Assembly: GCF_900324465.2 (NCBI RefSeq)
Contig: NC_046610.1
Span: 11,162,484 to 11,226,483, forward strand
DNA length: 64,000 bases
Direction: 5' to 3'
From: Anabas testudineus
Taxonomy: Eukaryota > Chordata > Actinopteri > Anabantiformes > Anabantidae
The notes under the pieces were generated by a model, which saw only the letters and a program-made list of their open reading frames with translations, made no database searches and was not told the DNA's origin. This document shows positions 12,582 to 34,857 of the stretch, piece after piece. The position numbers were made by a program, and so were the translations under genes. Numbering within the stretch: the stretch's first letter is position 1; each line of letters opens with the position of its first letter.

Positions 12582-14370
12582 ATAAAATAATGAGCATGTG
12601 AGTGTTGTTCTTGCGTAAACACTGACAAGCTAGAAACAAAACATGTCAGCTTTCAATGGCGAGCTTGTGAACAAACAGCTGAAAGCAGCTAAAATAACAA
12701 CATTAAAGTGGAGGCTAAACATAGGTATGTTTTAAATAAGTGAAGTGTATCATTTTATTAAATGTAATCGAATTATTCACCTGTTTTAAGTTTACTTCTA
12801 AATTAAAATCTAACAATTCTTTCCTTCCTTAATTTATATAGCTCAAAAATCATAGAAGCTTTACAACTACACAATATACTTGTACAATATAAAGCATATT
12901 CTGTCTCTTTAAACCCTCATGAGGAAAAACACACAGAGGGCAGACGGCACAAAGCCAGTGCAGATATCTGGAGAGCAGTGCAACATGTGTTCTTTTTGGC
13001 TGATCAGAAGAGAGACGTGCTGCAACCTGACAACCTAGAGCTGTAAATAAACCTATGAACAAGTCCACTGTCTACAGCTTGAAGATTTACAGTAGTCTAC
13101 TAATCACATACAGTGACTAAAACAAATAAATGAGATGTTCCTAAAACTGTCACATAAGGGCTTCTAATCAACACAATCTTATAATCCTATAAACTTTAGT
13201 AAACTCTTCTGCTGTTACTGCAGCTGCTGAGTGTCAACAACTCTAAAGACTGAACATTTGTTATCCAACAACATCCAACAAATATCCATAAAGAAAATGA
13301 CTCCAGCCCTGGCGCTTGTTGTCATGGAGGCAACTCAAAATTTATTTTTAGCAAATGACCTGTTCCTGTTCACTTCCAAGTTACTGCATGACTTTTCTTG
13401 ATCTTATTATATAATAAAGCCTCCACTGAAAACCACCAGTAGCACCGTGTGTTACTAAATTACAGACTAGCCTAGTTAATAACCTACATTTTCCAGACTC
13501 ATAGTCTCACGTGTTGGATTATGCCACTACAAAGCTTTTTTTATGTAACCTTTACAAAAAACAAAAACAAGTGGGACACGAAAGGTGAATGATATTACAG
13601 TATAGTATGAGTAGAGAATGATTCTCAGCTAAAGATTGTAGATGTAAGAGAAGAGAAGAGATGTAAAGGTTCAAAGGTGAAAGCACTTCAAAGCACATTT
13701 TCTCTTTCCACATTTTTACTGTAACAAATACAAATGAGCTGAAATGGCAACTAGCTGCAGATGATGGAATCAAAAACAATGAACCATTTTTCATGTGTTA
13801 TCACATTCAGGAGTATTCATCCTTTGAAAAATAGAAATACCGCCTCTATCTGCCAGAACTCACTTCCCCCAAATATCTTCAACACTGTCATGAGGTTGTG
13901 GTGTCTCAGGGAGGGAGAACCTCGTCTACAAAGTCTATTTAGCGTGAATTTGCCGTTAGCGGACTTGAATTACTTTTTGTTTAACCCATTCCCTGTGACC
14001 AGATTTTCTTTAACATCTCGATCTTATCTTGATCGTCCAAAACATCTATACGTTTTTTCACACTACCACTCACTTGTGGCTACCATTGGTGTTGCAAATG
14101 TTAAAATACATGATGACTCATCCTACTTTAACTATTACCAAGGATGCATCATATCCTTGACCAGCCAAGTTACTTTAATGGTTAAGTGAGGTAAAATATT
14201 CACCTGTTTCAGCTGTGTTGCAGCATCCTTTGAGATAGTCAAATGCCAGAGCCTGAAGTGTCCCGTCTTAGATTCAAGTTAGCTTTTCTTTTCAGAGTAT
14301 GGGCATATGACTTTTTTTTTAATCTTTTAAAATTTAAAGGAAGACATTTTACGAACAATTGGAGGACGCA
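12582..14370. other. Intergenic between transporter copies 2 and 3
   Basis: About 1.8 kb without a recognisable gene. A 142-codon open frame at 13,761-14,189 shows no domain and no codon signature of a real protein. A weak HNF4-like direct repeat lies at 13,668-13,680. The rest is AT-rich unique-looking sequence. Confidence 0.5.
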
Positions 14371-17001
14371 ATGAAGTTTGAGAACATCCTTGATGACATT
14401 AATGGATTTGGAAGGTTTCAGATAATGATAATTGTGATCAGCTTTATTGGTCGCTTCACACTGCCCTGCCACTTCATGCTAAACAATTTCATAGCGGCTG
14501 TTCCCTCTCACCACTGCGACATCAGCTATCTGGACGATGGAGGTATTTTTAGCAATTTAACCCAGACAGAGAGGCTTGTTGTTAGTATTCCAGTGCAAGA
14601 CGATGGGACTTTCAGCTCCTGCCGGATGTTTGAGGAGCCTCAGTATCATCTTCTGCTCAACTCCTCCAACGTGACTGGCCTAAACACAGTGCCATGCCAG
14701 AATGGATGGGTGTACGATAACTCCACCTTTACGTCCACTCTAACCTCACAGGTAATGTCTAACATATCACACGAACAAAACAAAATGCACTATTATACAA
14801 CAGCATTAATGTGTCCTTTTTCGGCATTGGTTTGTACAAGTGGGACCTGGTTTGTGATAGAAGAGGAAAAAACAAAGCAACTGCTACCATCTTCTTTGTT
14901 GGAGTGATGTTAGGAGCCATCTCTTTTGGAAGTCTGAGTGACAGGTATGAGTTTGGCCGTTCAACATACACATGTGATTATGAATCAATCATAACATTGA
15001 ATGTGGAGCCCTCTTGCCTTTCCACAGATTTGGCCGAAGGATAATGCTGCTGGTGTCATATGTGTCTGGGACCCTTTTTGCTGTTGCAAGTGCCTTCTCA
15101 TCGTCCTATGTGATGTTTGTCGTGCTGCGATTCTTCACTGGGTTTTGCCTCACTGGCATCGTCATTGTCTCAGCAGTCCTGAGTAATTAACCTCTGTTAC
15201 ATATCTAAAATAAATTATGTCCATACCACCAAATGCAAACAGTTTGGAAAGTCGTGATGAGGTGTTTGCTCTTTGCAGGTGTGGAGTGGGTGGACGTGGA
15301 GCACAGGAAACTAGTGGGAGTGGCTGACAGCTTGTCGTGGACATTTGGGAACATGGTTTTTGCAGCTATTGCTTACCTTGTGACTGACTGGAGGTGGCTG
15401 ATTTTAGCTGTCACGTCGCCAATAACTTTGGCCTTGGTCACCTGGAGGTATGAGTGTAAAGCAGAATGAGTTAAGGTTAAAGCATCATGTGTAAACATAC
15501 ACACATTTTCAAGTTACCCACATTACTGGCTTTTGCATCAATACATTTTTGGAGGCTTGTAGCTTCGTTGTGTTTGAATTACCTCTCTCTTTTCATCGCA
15601 TACTGCCTGTTTGCTGCACCTTCAACATTCAGGTGGATGCCTGAATCGGCCAGGTGGCTCATCGCCAATGGGAAGCTGGAGGAAGCCCAGATGTATTTGA
15701 AAAAATGTGCCAAGATGAACAGAACACAGGGGTCAATTGACACACTTAAAACAGAGGTGAGCATATCACATAAATCAAATAATGTCAAGTTAAACAACCA
15801 TAATTATTCATTGGTACCTTTTATCACATGGTTACTTTCAGACTCTGGCCACTGTTGTGGAGAGCGAGAAATCCGATCGGATCTACTCCTACCTCGATTT
15901 GATACGAACACCCAAGATGAGGAAACTGGCCCTGTGTACTGGTATTTTATGGTCTGTATTCCCAGTGACATTTTGGTCATATATTTTGAGGCAGATGATG
16001 CAGGATGTGACATATCTTACGTTTTGTATTTGGGCCAGACAGTGAGGTTATGACTGTATCTCAGCACAGAACATACTGATTGAATGAATTTTCTTTTCCC
16101 CCGAAGGTTTTGTGTGGCAATGATCTTTTATGGCATTAGCTTCAACATCACAGGCTTTGGGCTCAACATCTATCTCACTCAGTTCACCTATGCTGCAATT
16201 GAGGTACCATCAAAAGGATCAATCTACTACTTACTGGATAAGATAGGCAGGAGGGTCACGGTGGTGGGAGCTATGCTACTGGCTGGTGTTTGTCTTGGAA
16301 TCAACATCGTGGTACCTAAAGGTAGATGATTATTCATTTCCACAGGCTTACACACAAGTCATTTTGTTGTTTAAAGAATGTATCTGTTGCAGTCATTGGA
16401 AGACTTGTATGTTAAAGGAACTATTTTAATTATTAAAATAAAATACTTGCAACAACGTTTACAAGTCATACCTCACTTTATGTTCTTCTCTCAGGTATGT
16501 CTACTGTCAGAACAGTGGTAGCAGTCTTTGGTAAAGGGTTTTCTTCGGCAGCCTTTGCAACTATTGTGCTGTACAGCTCCGAGCTCTATCCCACTGTAGT
16601 AAGGTAAATATGCATGCTTTTTCTTTTTTGTCTTAACAATGTGAGCAGAACCTCTTACTCACAAATTCACTGTGAACACACATCTGTGTTTTTAGACAGA
16701 ACGGTATGGGCTACATTTCCTCCATGGCTCGACTTGGTGTAGCTGTTGCTCCTTTAATCCTCTTACTGGATGATGTGTGGGGGGAACTGCCCCAGCTTGT
16801 CCTATGTTCTGTGGCTCTACTTGGGGCAATAGTGGCACATAGACTGTCAGAGACACGGAACAGATGCCTGGCAGAGACCATCGAGGATATTGAACAGCAG
16901 TGGTAATAAACACGGTCACTGACATAAGCACATTACTCGAGCAAAGTTTCTTTCATTAGTCTGATTCATGTAAATTTATGTGCAGGTTCTTCTTGAAGTA
17001 G
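14371..17001 (+). CDS. Organic anion transporter SLC22A7-like, tandem copy 3 (9-10 exons, 525 or 529 aa)
   Basis: Third complete copy. Coding exons: 14371-14751, 14841-14944, 15028-15182, 15279-15447, 15633-15756, 15842-15951, 16107-16321, 16495-16603, 16696-16902, with an optional exon 16986-17001. The loop motif LSDRFGRRI and WMPESARWL (271-279) identify the family. The 3' end is ambiguous. The ninth exon can splice at TG|GTAATA to a 16-nt exon, adding FFLK before TAG, or read on two codons to TAA at 16904-16906. Either way the tail is 10-15 residues shorter than in the sister genes. Two acceptors here (exons 2 and 7) are AAG rather than CAG/TAG. The carrier core is intact, so this is a gene and not a relic. 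Substrates cannot be read from the sequence. Confidence 0.87.
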
Positions 17002-17832
17002 ACTTAGAAAGATATATAGGTTGGAAGAGTTTTTGTTTGTTTGATGTTTTACAGTCAGTACTAAGTTAAGACTGGTTCCTGACCCTTTCTTATATTTCAA
17101 CATTTGTAAGTCAGTTCACACACCCTTGTCACACTTCAGATATATATATATATGATGATGTATCTCAGATTGTTTTGTTTTCTTTACATTTTTTTCCCAT
17201 CTTCGAGTTTTTTGACATCACACTGGGTGAACAGCAACTTTTATTTCTAAGCATCTATGATTCAATATTTGTATTATTACACTTGTATTAGTTGTAAGCA
17301 GATGTGTTTATTCATGTAATAAATCTTAAGTCTAACTGAGCGCAGTTATAAATAAGTGTCAGTATTATGTTTTCCTGTTATGTTGACAACTACTATACTG
17401 TATATTAATATAAATATGTAATGTCTTTCCTTATATTATGGTAACCATTTATTAAATATCTTTGCAGTTTATAAATGCTACTAAATGAAAATAAACAGTT
17501 ACTCATTTCTTATATGCAAAATTGCTAATTCACAGAAAAATAGGCTATAAAAATTGTGTCCAACCTGTTTTTTGTTCCTCAACATTTAACCAGAACACAC
17601 TGACTGACTCATACAGGACTTCATATTTTTGAACAACAAAAAAAAAAAAAAAAAAACAGCTGAACTGTTACAATTGATGCTGAGAATTTCAACACAGTTC
17701 AGGGTAAAGAAGTCAGTTTAAAACTATTATTTCCACAAAAGCAGCTAAATCAAACACCACTGTGGATCACATTATGTTTAAATAAACAGGCTTTACTAAT
17801 TAATATGTACACACAAATTAAGTCAAAGCTCC
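17002..17832. other. Convergent spacer, 3'UTR of slc22a7 copy 3 and end of dhx15
   Basis: AT-rich sequence between the end of copy 3 (plus) and the inferred end of the dhx15 transcript (minus). AATAAA at 17,318-17,323 is a likely plus-strand poly(A) signal. A short TA run lies near 17,145 and an A-run at 17,638-17,656. No gene is seen. Confidence 0.5.
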
Positions 17833-17838
17833 TTTATT
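17833..17838 (-). terminator. Poly(A) signal of dhx15
   Basis: TTTATT on the plus strand reads AATAAA on the minus strand, about 310 bp past the dhx15 stop codon. Use of this site is inferred. Confidence 0.55.
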
Positions 17839-18145
17839 AAAGAAACAAAGCAAGCACAACTCTGACTCAGCAATCCCCTAAAGGAAGGTCAACAACATCT
17901 AAATCACATGTTTCTGATATTCCTTTTGAAAATCTTTATAGCCAGGTCTAATATTTGCTGCTGATATTTCATTTGACATTACACTTAGTTACATAATTAA
18001 CATTGATGGGGAAAAAAACAAAAACAAAAAGCAAACAAAATATAAAAATCAAAATGCCAAAACATTAAACATTAAGATACAATGATACAGAAAGATCTAA
18101 AACTATAGTATGCAGTTGTTTTCCAGGACACTTCTTGGCTATTGT

Positions 18146-25951
<7,806 letters not shown>

Positions 25952-26660
25952 GTTTCAGGAAACGGTGCAGCTTATCTTGAATCAATTAGCACGAACACAG
26001 ATCTGCCGGGCAATATGTAACAAACTCGGTTTCCTGATTCCTGTGCGGCGGCTGCGGCTGCTCAGTGGTTCCTCCTGGTCGCTGTTGTTGTCACAGACCT
26101 CGTCGGCGCCACCTGCTGGTCCGGAGGACCACACGGACATTAAACAGGAGCTAGGGCGAAGGTTTTTAATCAACCAGCCAGGCGATCATTGATCACAAGG
26201 ACGGAACATTAACATGTCACAACCAGCACAATGGCTTCTTCATCACCATCATCACCATGTATTTGTTGTGTAGTAGTGATGTTCAGCCTACATGTACTCA
26301 CATAGGATCCCTCCAGTATTAACCCTACAGGTATGAGGAGTGTTAGTTTACTTGAGGAGTTGTGTTGCACTTCTGCAGAACATTTAAGTGACTTTACATA
26401 TTATGATTAAACAACTGTAATGATCTATAACATTATCATTCCGTCAATCATCTGTCTCATGCATTCTTCCATCACTAGTGTTGCAGTGTTGATATAACAC
26501 ACTTCAGCTCCACCCTCATCAAGCAACGCCTACACTTACACAAGACTTTTGCATGTTGCATCTGGACTCGTCAGACGACCAACACTTGCACAACATTCGT
26601 CCGAAGCAAAACCTGCCAACTTTTGTTGTTGTTGTTTGGTTAGTTTTTTTTTTTTCTGCA
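25952..26660. promoter_or_regulatory. Shared upstream region of dhx15 (minus) and sod3 (plus)
   Basis: Only about 700 bp separate the dhx15 start codon from the 5' splice donor of the sod3 leader exon, so both promoters must lie here or overlap. The segment next to dhx15 (about 25,950-26,160) is GC- and CpG-richer than its surroundings, as expected for a housekeeping promoter. No TATA box is evident for dhx15. The sod3 transcription start is not defined. Confidence 0.5.
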
Positions 26661-26686
26661 GCGTTTCTCTCGATGCGTCCACACGG
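26600..26686 (+). other. Probable non-coding leader exon of sod3
   Basis: A strong donor (CACACGG|GTAAGTG) ends a short exon here, and the acceptor TTTCAG at 27,291-27,296 lies four bases before the sod3 ATG. The 5' limit is a guess. A 5'UTR intron just before the coding exon is also the arrangement I know for mammalian SOD3. Confidence 0.55.
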
Positions 26687-26808
26687 GTAAGTGAGCTGTA
26701 ATTAGATTTGCAGGATGTGATACTGCGACATGATGTTTGTCTTATTTCGTTTTCAGGACTAAAAAAAACGCAGTAGAGTTAATATTCTGCTTTGTGCACT
26801 GATTTTCC

Positions 26809-26819
26809 ATGAGTCAGCA
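26809..26819 (+). promoter_or_regulatory. Candidate antioxidant-response/NF-E2 element
   Basis: ATGAGTCAGCA fits the NRF2/small-MAF consensus RTGASNNNGCR at every position and lies in the 5'UTR intron of sod3, an oxidative-stress gene. The motif is short enough to occur by chance about once in several kilobases. Confidence 0.3.
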
Positions 26820-27300
26820 TAGACAGGTACCTAATGTGTAAATGTTTAATAAGTTACTGAAGTATTTTTTTGATGTACTGGCGCATACAGTTTGTTCTAC
26901 TAAAATATTTAATTTATGCAATTAATGTATTTCTGTACACAATTATTTTCAAAGTGGTGCCATAATTTGAATAATTGTTAATTAACAGATTCACAGAGTG
27001 AATGTTTTGTTTACAAAACATGTTCTTTTCATTACACTAAACCGTCTGATTAATGCATATATAAAAATGAAAGTGCATACAACTCCATCAGTAACATTAA
27101 AGCTCTTAACAGTGAAAACTGTTTTCTGATGATACTGCTGTGTACATCATTGAGTAATGTAGGAATTTTACATACAGAATGTTTTTCTATTGTCTTGTTT
27201 AAACTTCAGTCACTGCCCTCTGCTGATGACAGTTTTCATGCAAAACAGCTTGTGAATCTGACTCCATTGTCCTCTAACAATTTTAATATCTTTCAGGCCA

Positions 27301-27936
27301 ATGAGTATATTGGAAACGGCTCTGCTGCTGGTGCTGCTGGCAGGCTGTCAACAATTTGTCTCAGCTGACAGTGGCATTTTGGCTCCACCTGAGGTCTCGC
27401 AGCACAATGACACTCTGTATGCGGTCTGCAAAATGAGGCCCAGCACCTCACTACCTGAGGGCCTGCCCAAAGTGTACGGCCAGGTTCTGTTTAAACAGGA
27501 ATATCCTCAGGGAAAACTCAAAGTCCTTCTCCGGTTCAATGGCTTCCCCAAAGCTGGCAATCCAGACCCCAGAGCGGTGCACATACATCAGTATGGAGAT
27601 CTGAACCGAGGGTGTGACTCCACTGGTGGTCACTATAATCCGCGTGGCATACATCACCCCAACCACCCTGGAGACTTTGGTAACTTTGAGCCCCAGGAAG
27701 GAAAAATCAACGCAATGATAGAATCTGAGGCAACACTGTTTGGAGGGCTGTCTGTGATTGGACGGGCAGTGGTGGTCCATGAAAAGGTCGATGACTTAGG
27801 GAAAGGTGAAGCTCCTGGGAGCCTGCTGCATGGAAACGCAGGCCGGAGGCTTGGCTGCTGCATTATTGGGATTTCCTCCCCTAATCTCTGGAATTTGCAC
27901 TATAAGCAGCATGACAGGCGGCTGAGGAGAAATTAA
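27301..27936 (+). CDS. Extracellular Cu/Zn superoxide dismutase SOD3, 211 aa
   Basis: SOD3 converts superoxide to hydrogen peroxide and oxygen outside the cell. The whole CDS is one exon, starting four bases after a splice acceptor. Residues 1-22 form a hydrophobic signal peptide. The metal site is complete by comparison with SOD1/SOD3: H94 and H96 in HIHQYGD, bridging H111, then H119, H122 and D125, and H160 in VVVHEK. The catalytic Arg lies in GNAGRRLGC (R183), and the structural disulfide pair is probably C105 with C186. A sequon NDT lies at 36-38. The protein ends KQHDRRLRRN, a short basic tail where human SOD3 has a longer Arg/Lys heparin-binding tail with an interchain Cys. It is intact. 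Poly(A) signal AATAAA is at 27,999-28,004. Confidence 0.97.
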   Translation: MSILETALLLVLLAGCQQFVSADSGILAPPEVSQHNDTLYAVCKMRPSTSLPEGLPKVYGQVLFKQEYPQGKLKVLLRFNGFPKAGNPDPRAVHIHQYGDLNRGCDSTGGHYNPRGIHHPNHPGDFGNFEPQEGKINAMIESEATLFGGLSVIGRAVVVHEKVDDLGKGEAPGSLLHGNAGRRLGCCIIGISSPNLWNLHYKQHDRRLRRN

Positions 27937-27998
27937 TCCTGCAGAAGGCGCAAATACTATAAATTAGTTTGGAGATTTGGCCTTGTATCCATTGTACT

Positions 27999-28004
27999 AA
28001 TAAA
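27999..28004 (+). terminator. Poly(A) signal AATAAA of sod3
   Basis: Canonical hexamer 63 bp past the sod3 stop codon. Use of this site is inferred; other A-rich hexamers follow to about 28,370. Confidence 0.6.
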
Positions 28005-29042
28005 GTAAGAAAGTGAAGTGCTAATAACCAAGATGGTCAAATCAGTCAATATTACATCAAAACATCTTTTGTCTGAGCTGCTAGCGTGACAATCAACCCT
28101 GAAAATACAGAAAGCTTGAACATGAACAGTGTTAAGCTTTATCTTCAGAGCAATGTGATAATTATGCGGTCTAAAGCATTATGGATTTTCCAAACAAGTA
28201 CTCGAAAAGTATTTATTTTGCAGAAATAAATCGATTTTGAACACACTCAGCAGTTACAGAAGACACACGGCTCTATGTGTCAAGTTAATTTGTTCTACCA
28301 CAAAAACACACTGAAGACATCAATGCTGGTAATCTGGAGACTAATAAGTTCTGTAAATATTTTTGAATAAATAAACTGATGTATAAAAAAAGCAATGGCC
28401 TTTAATTAGTAGCATTTTTTGATGCATTATTATAGCAGCTTTGATAATATCATGTTTTTATGATAAGAATTAAATGTGCAAGGGACTCCGCCAATGTAAC
28501 TAGAAGAAATGAAACCAGTTGGAGCTTGTATTGCAATTAAAAATCAAAATAAAATGTCTGCATGTTTTGAATATTGCTCCATACAGTTGTCTATTTAATG
28601 ATAAAGTGATCAGTAAGATGTAGTAAGATTCTTTAATGTCAAGGAACAGAGGTAGAAAGTGACAGGGGAATGTTTCTGAGAGCATTTGTCTGGTTAACGT
28701 CTATTTTGTCCTTTTAGTTTAAAACATTTTCCATTGGAAAATGTTTTAAACTAAAAGGACAAAATGGACAAGAAGTAACAAGAAATACCAAGGACAAACT
28801 CCTGCAGCCAGGTTCTTGTAGAAATCTTTACCAGAAGAGTTTCAGCTGTTATAGCAGCACATGAAACAACAACACGGTCACACACCATCTGTTAATCATA
28901 ACAGCTCGGTACTGTCACCCTGCTTTTTTCTGCACATACAATTAAAGTGTATTGGTATTATTTTGTAATAATATAATAAACCTATGTATGTAAATAATAA
29001 TAATCACATCTTCTCCTGATGTTTTCCAACACAAGAGCAACT
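28005..29042. other. Convergent spacer between sod3 and ccdc149
   Basis: About 1 kb of AT-rich sequence between two convergent genes. It holds the palindrome at 28,703-28,765 and presumably both 3'UTR ends. No clear minus-strand AATAAA for ccdc149 was found close to its stop. No gene is seen. Confidence 0.5.
28703..28765. repeat. Perfect palindrome, 31-bp arms with 1-nt centre
   Basis: Positions 28,703-28,733 are the exact reverse complement of 28,735-28,765, with a single T between them. One mismatch further out, pairing continues for three more bases. The arms begin ATTTTGTCCTTTTAG. In RNA it would form a near-30-bp perfect hairpin with a minimal loop, unlike a microRNA precursor. Confidence 0.95.
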
Positions 29043-32926
<3,884 letters not shown>

Positions 32927-33820
32927 CTCGCTCCGTGTTGCAGAACAAAGATGAATAACGACGAAAGGTTCGCATTAAATCACCATGTCCGCACTGTCCA
33001 CACTGTATTCACGGAGCTTTTGCATCATCAAAACGGATTAGGTGATCGAGAAACGCGAGCTGCATCACTTCCGTCCATGCCGACGTCAGAGAGCCGTCAC
33101 GACGCATTTGGGGATCCTCGTAAAACTGGGAACGAGCGCTGCACTTAATTTAAAAAAGACTTCACCTATGATCCATGCTTCTTACTGATATAATCTTACA
33201 TGTGGTGATAATTTAGAATATGCATAACATAAAAATCAAGATTCAATGTGCTAAATTTAATTCATGTTTGTATTTCTTTGAATTTGTAACTTTATAAACT
33301 TTATTCTCAAAGTGTAAACTCAGTCTCTATTAGATCTTTAAATATGTTGTAACACACACATCCTCATACAGTACCTCATTCAAATAACCTACTACTGATG
33401 TGTACATGCTACCACTAACTAGCACTAACTAACTAAGAAATCTGTGAGGTTTGGATGGAGAAACTTTTGCAGTGATTTAAGTGTCTCTCTCAAACCCTGT
33501 ACAGAGACCACATGATTTTGTACAAATACGTCTTAACGAATAAAAATTTGAAAACTGTAATAGACCATCTATTCCTCTAAATAAATCATGTGGTCTGAAA
33601 GGAAATGCAGTTTGAAATGCTGATGCTGACAGGACTATCAATTTCAAACCTGCTGTCTGAGGCACTTTGTCTTTGCTTCACTGGCTGCATCTGCCAAGAA
33701 TGGAAAGAGTGAAAAACAAATGGGCACAACTCATGTGGTTAAATGTACTTTAATGCATTTCCACAAAATCATTCTCATGTGGGACTGAACGTTGTAGATT
33801 GCACATCATGCCATTTTTTT
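32927..33820. other. ccdc149 promoter region and intergenic spacer
   Basis: The first 200 bp upstream of the ccdc149 start codon is CpG-richer and probably its promoter. The rest is AT-rich with no gene. Confidence 0.45.
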
Positions 33821-33826
33821 TTTATT
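33821..33826 (-). terminator. Candidate poly(A) signal of lgi2
   Basis: TTTATT (AATAAA on the minus strand) about 1 kb past the lgi2 stop, followed by A-rich sequence. A roughly 1-kb 3'UTR would occupy 33,800-34,857, where no other gene is seen. Confidence 0.4.
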
Positions 33827-34857
33827 TGTGTGAAAAATATTTACCTTCCGAGCCGAACAAACTATAATTAAATCTGTACAATACATAAAAAATATCAAAA
33901 TATCAGTAAAGAAAAAAGCACATTCGTGGCTTAAGAGAGTGTAAATGTTTTTTAGGTCTTATAGCAGCAAACACCCTAGTGATTGTAATTCAGAGCAACC
34001 TATAGTGTTGTACGTTTTGCATAGGAATCGAGAGTAAATCATGGTAAGTAACTAATCAGGCACTCTGTTCATTCAGTAGCTTGTTATAAATGTTGCACAG
34101 TTAGACTCAAGCTCATAATAATTAGCCAATACATTCTGCTGTTTTTTGGTGATTAACACTATATACTGTATACTATAGTACAGTACTATATACAATATAC
34201 TGTAAGTTATAACAGCTGCTGGGATGAGATGGCTTCACATTTTCTACTGACTATTTAGAAAGACAGAATTGTCTCAAAAACCCAATTTGCCTATGAAGTT
34301 GAGTATTTTAGGGTGGGGTACTTTTTTCACGTCTACAACCAAACACAATGCTACAAATACCATTAATGAAGGAAAGACTGTCCGAAAGTGCACACCATTG
34401 TTGCCATGATATCCTATATTACTGCATCTCACACTTTTCTGTGACTCTATTCAACCTGACTTTTCAGAAAAGAAAATCACAATAGACTAAATATTCTATA
34501 ACTTTTAGTGAATATGTTTCCTACTACTTGGTCACAATGGGTACCTCTTAGCTCTACTGTTGTTTGGTTCACAGACTCAGAATAAAAGCTAGCACCTTTA
34601 AGATAATATCTAGTACACTATAAAGTGATTCTTCATCCTGGCATTGTTTAATATTTCTTCAGTTAACTACCTGGGGTCTGTCATTAATTGTATTTTCATA
34701 ATTGCATTAGAAATGGATGTGACTTGCGCAAAAATGCCGAAGATGTATCTAGTTGCATAAGGAAGACATACAGCATTTAAGACTCGTTTGAAGCATATAT
34801 GCAATATTGATCTGGCTGACTACTCATACTGTAATAAAGCAGGATTCATACAAGGCT

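Noticed and set aside
13761-14189. 142-codon open frame between transporter copies 2 and 3
   Set aside because: No domain, no flanking splice signals that fit, and amino-acid content typical of random AT-rich sequence.
28703-28765. microRNA precursor reading of the palindrome
   Set aside because: A 1-nt centre and perfect arms do not fit the bulged stem and larger loop of animal pre-miRNAs.
34145-34205. AT-rich near-palindromic stretch in the lgi2 3' region
   Set aside because: Arms are imperfect when paired base by base; such TATA/GTAC runs are expected in this composition.
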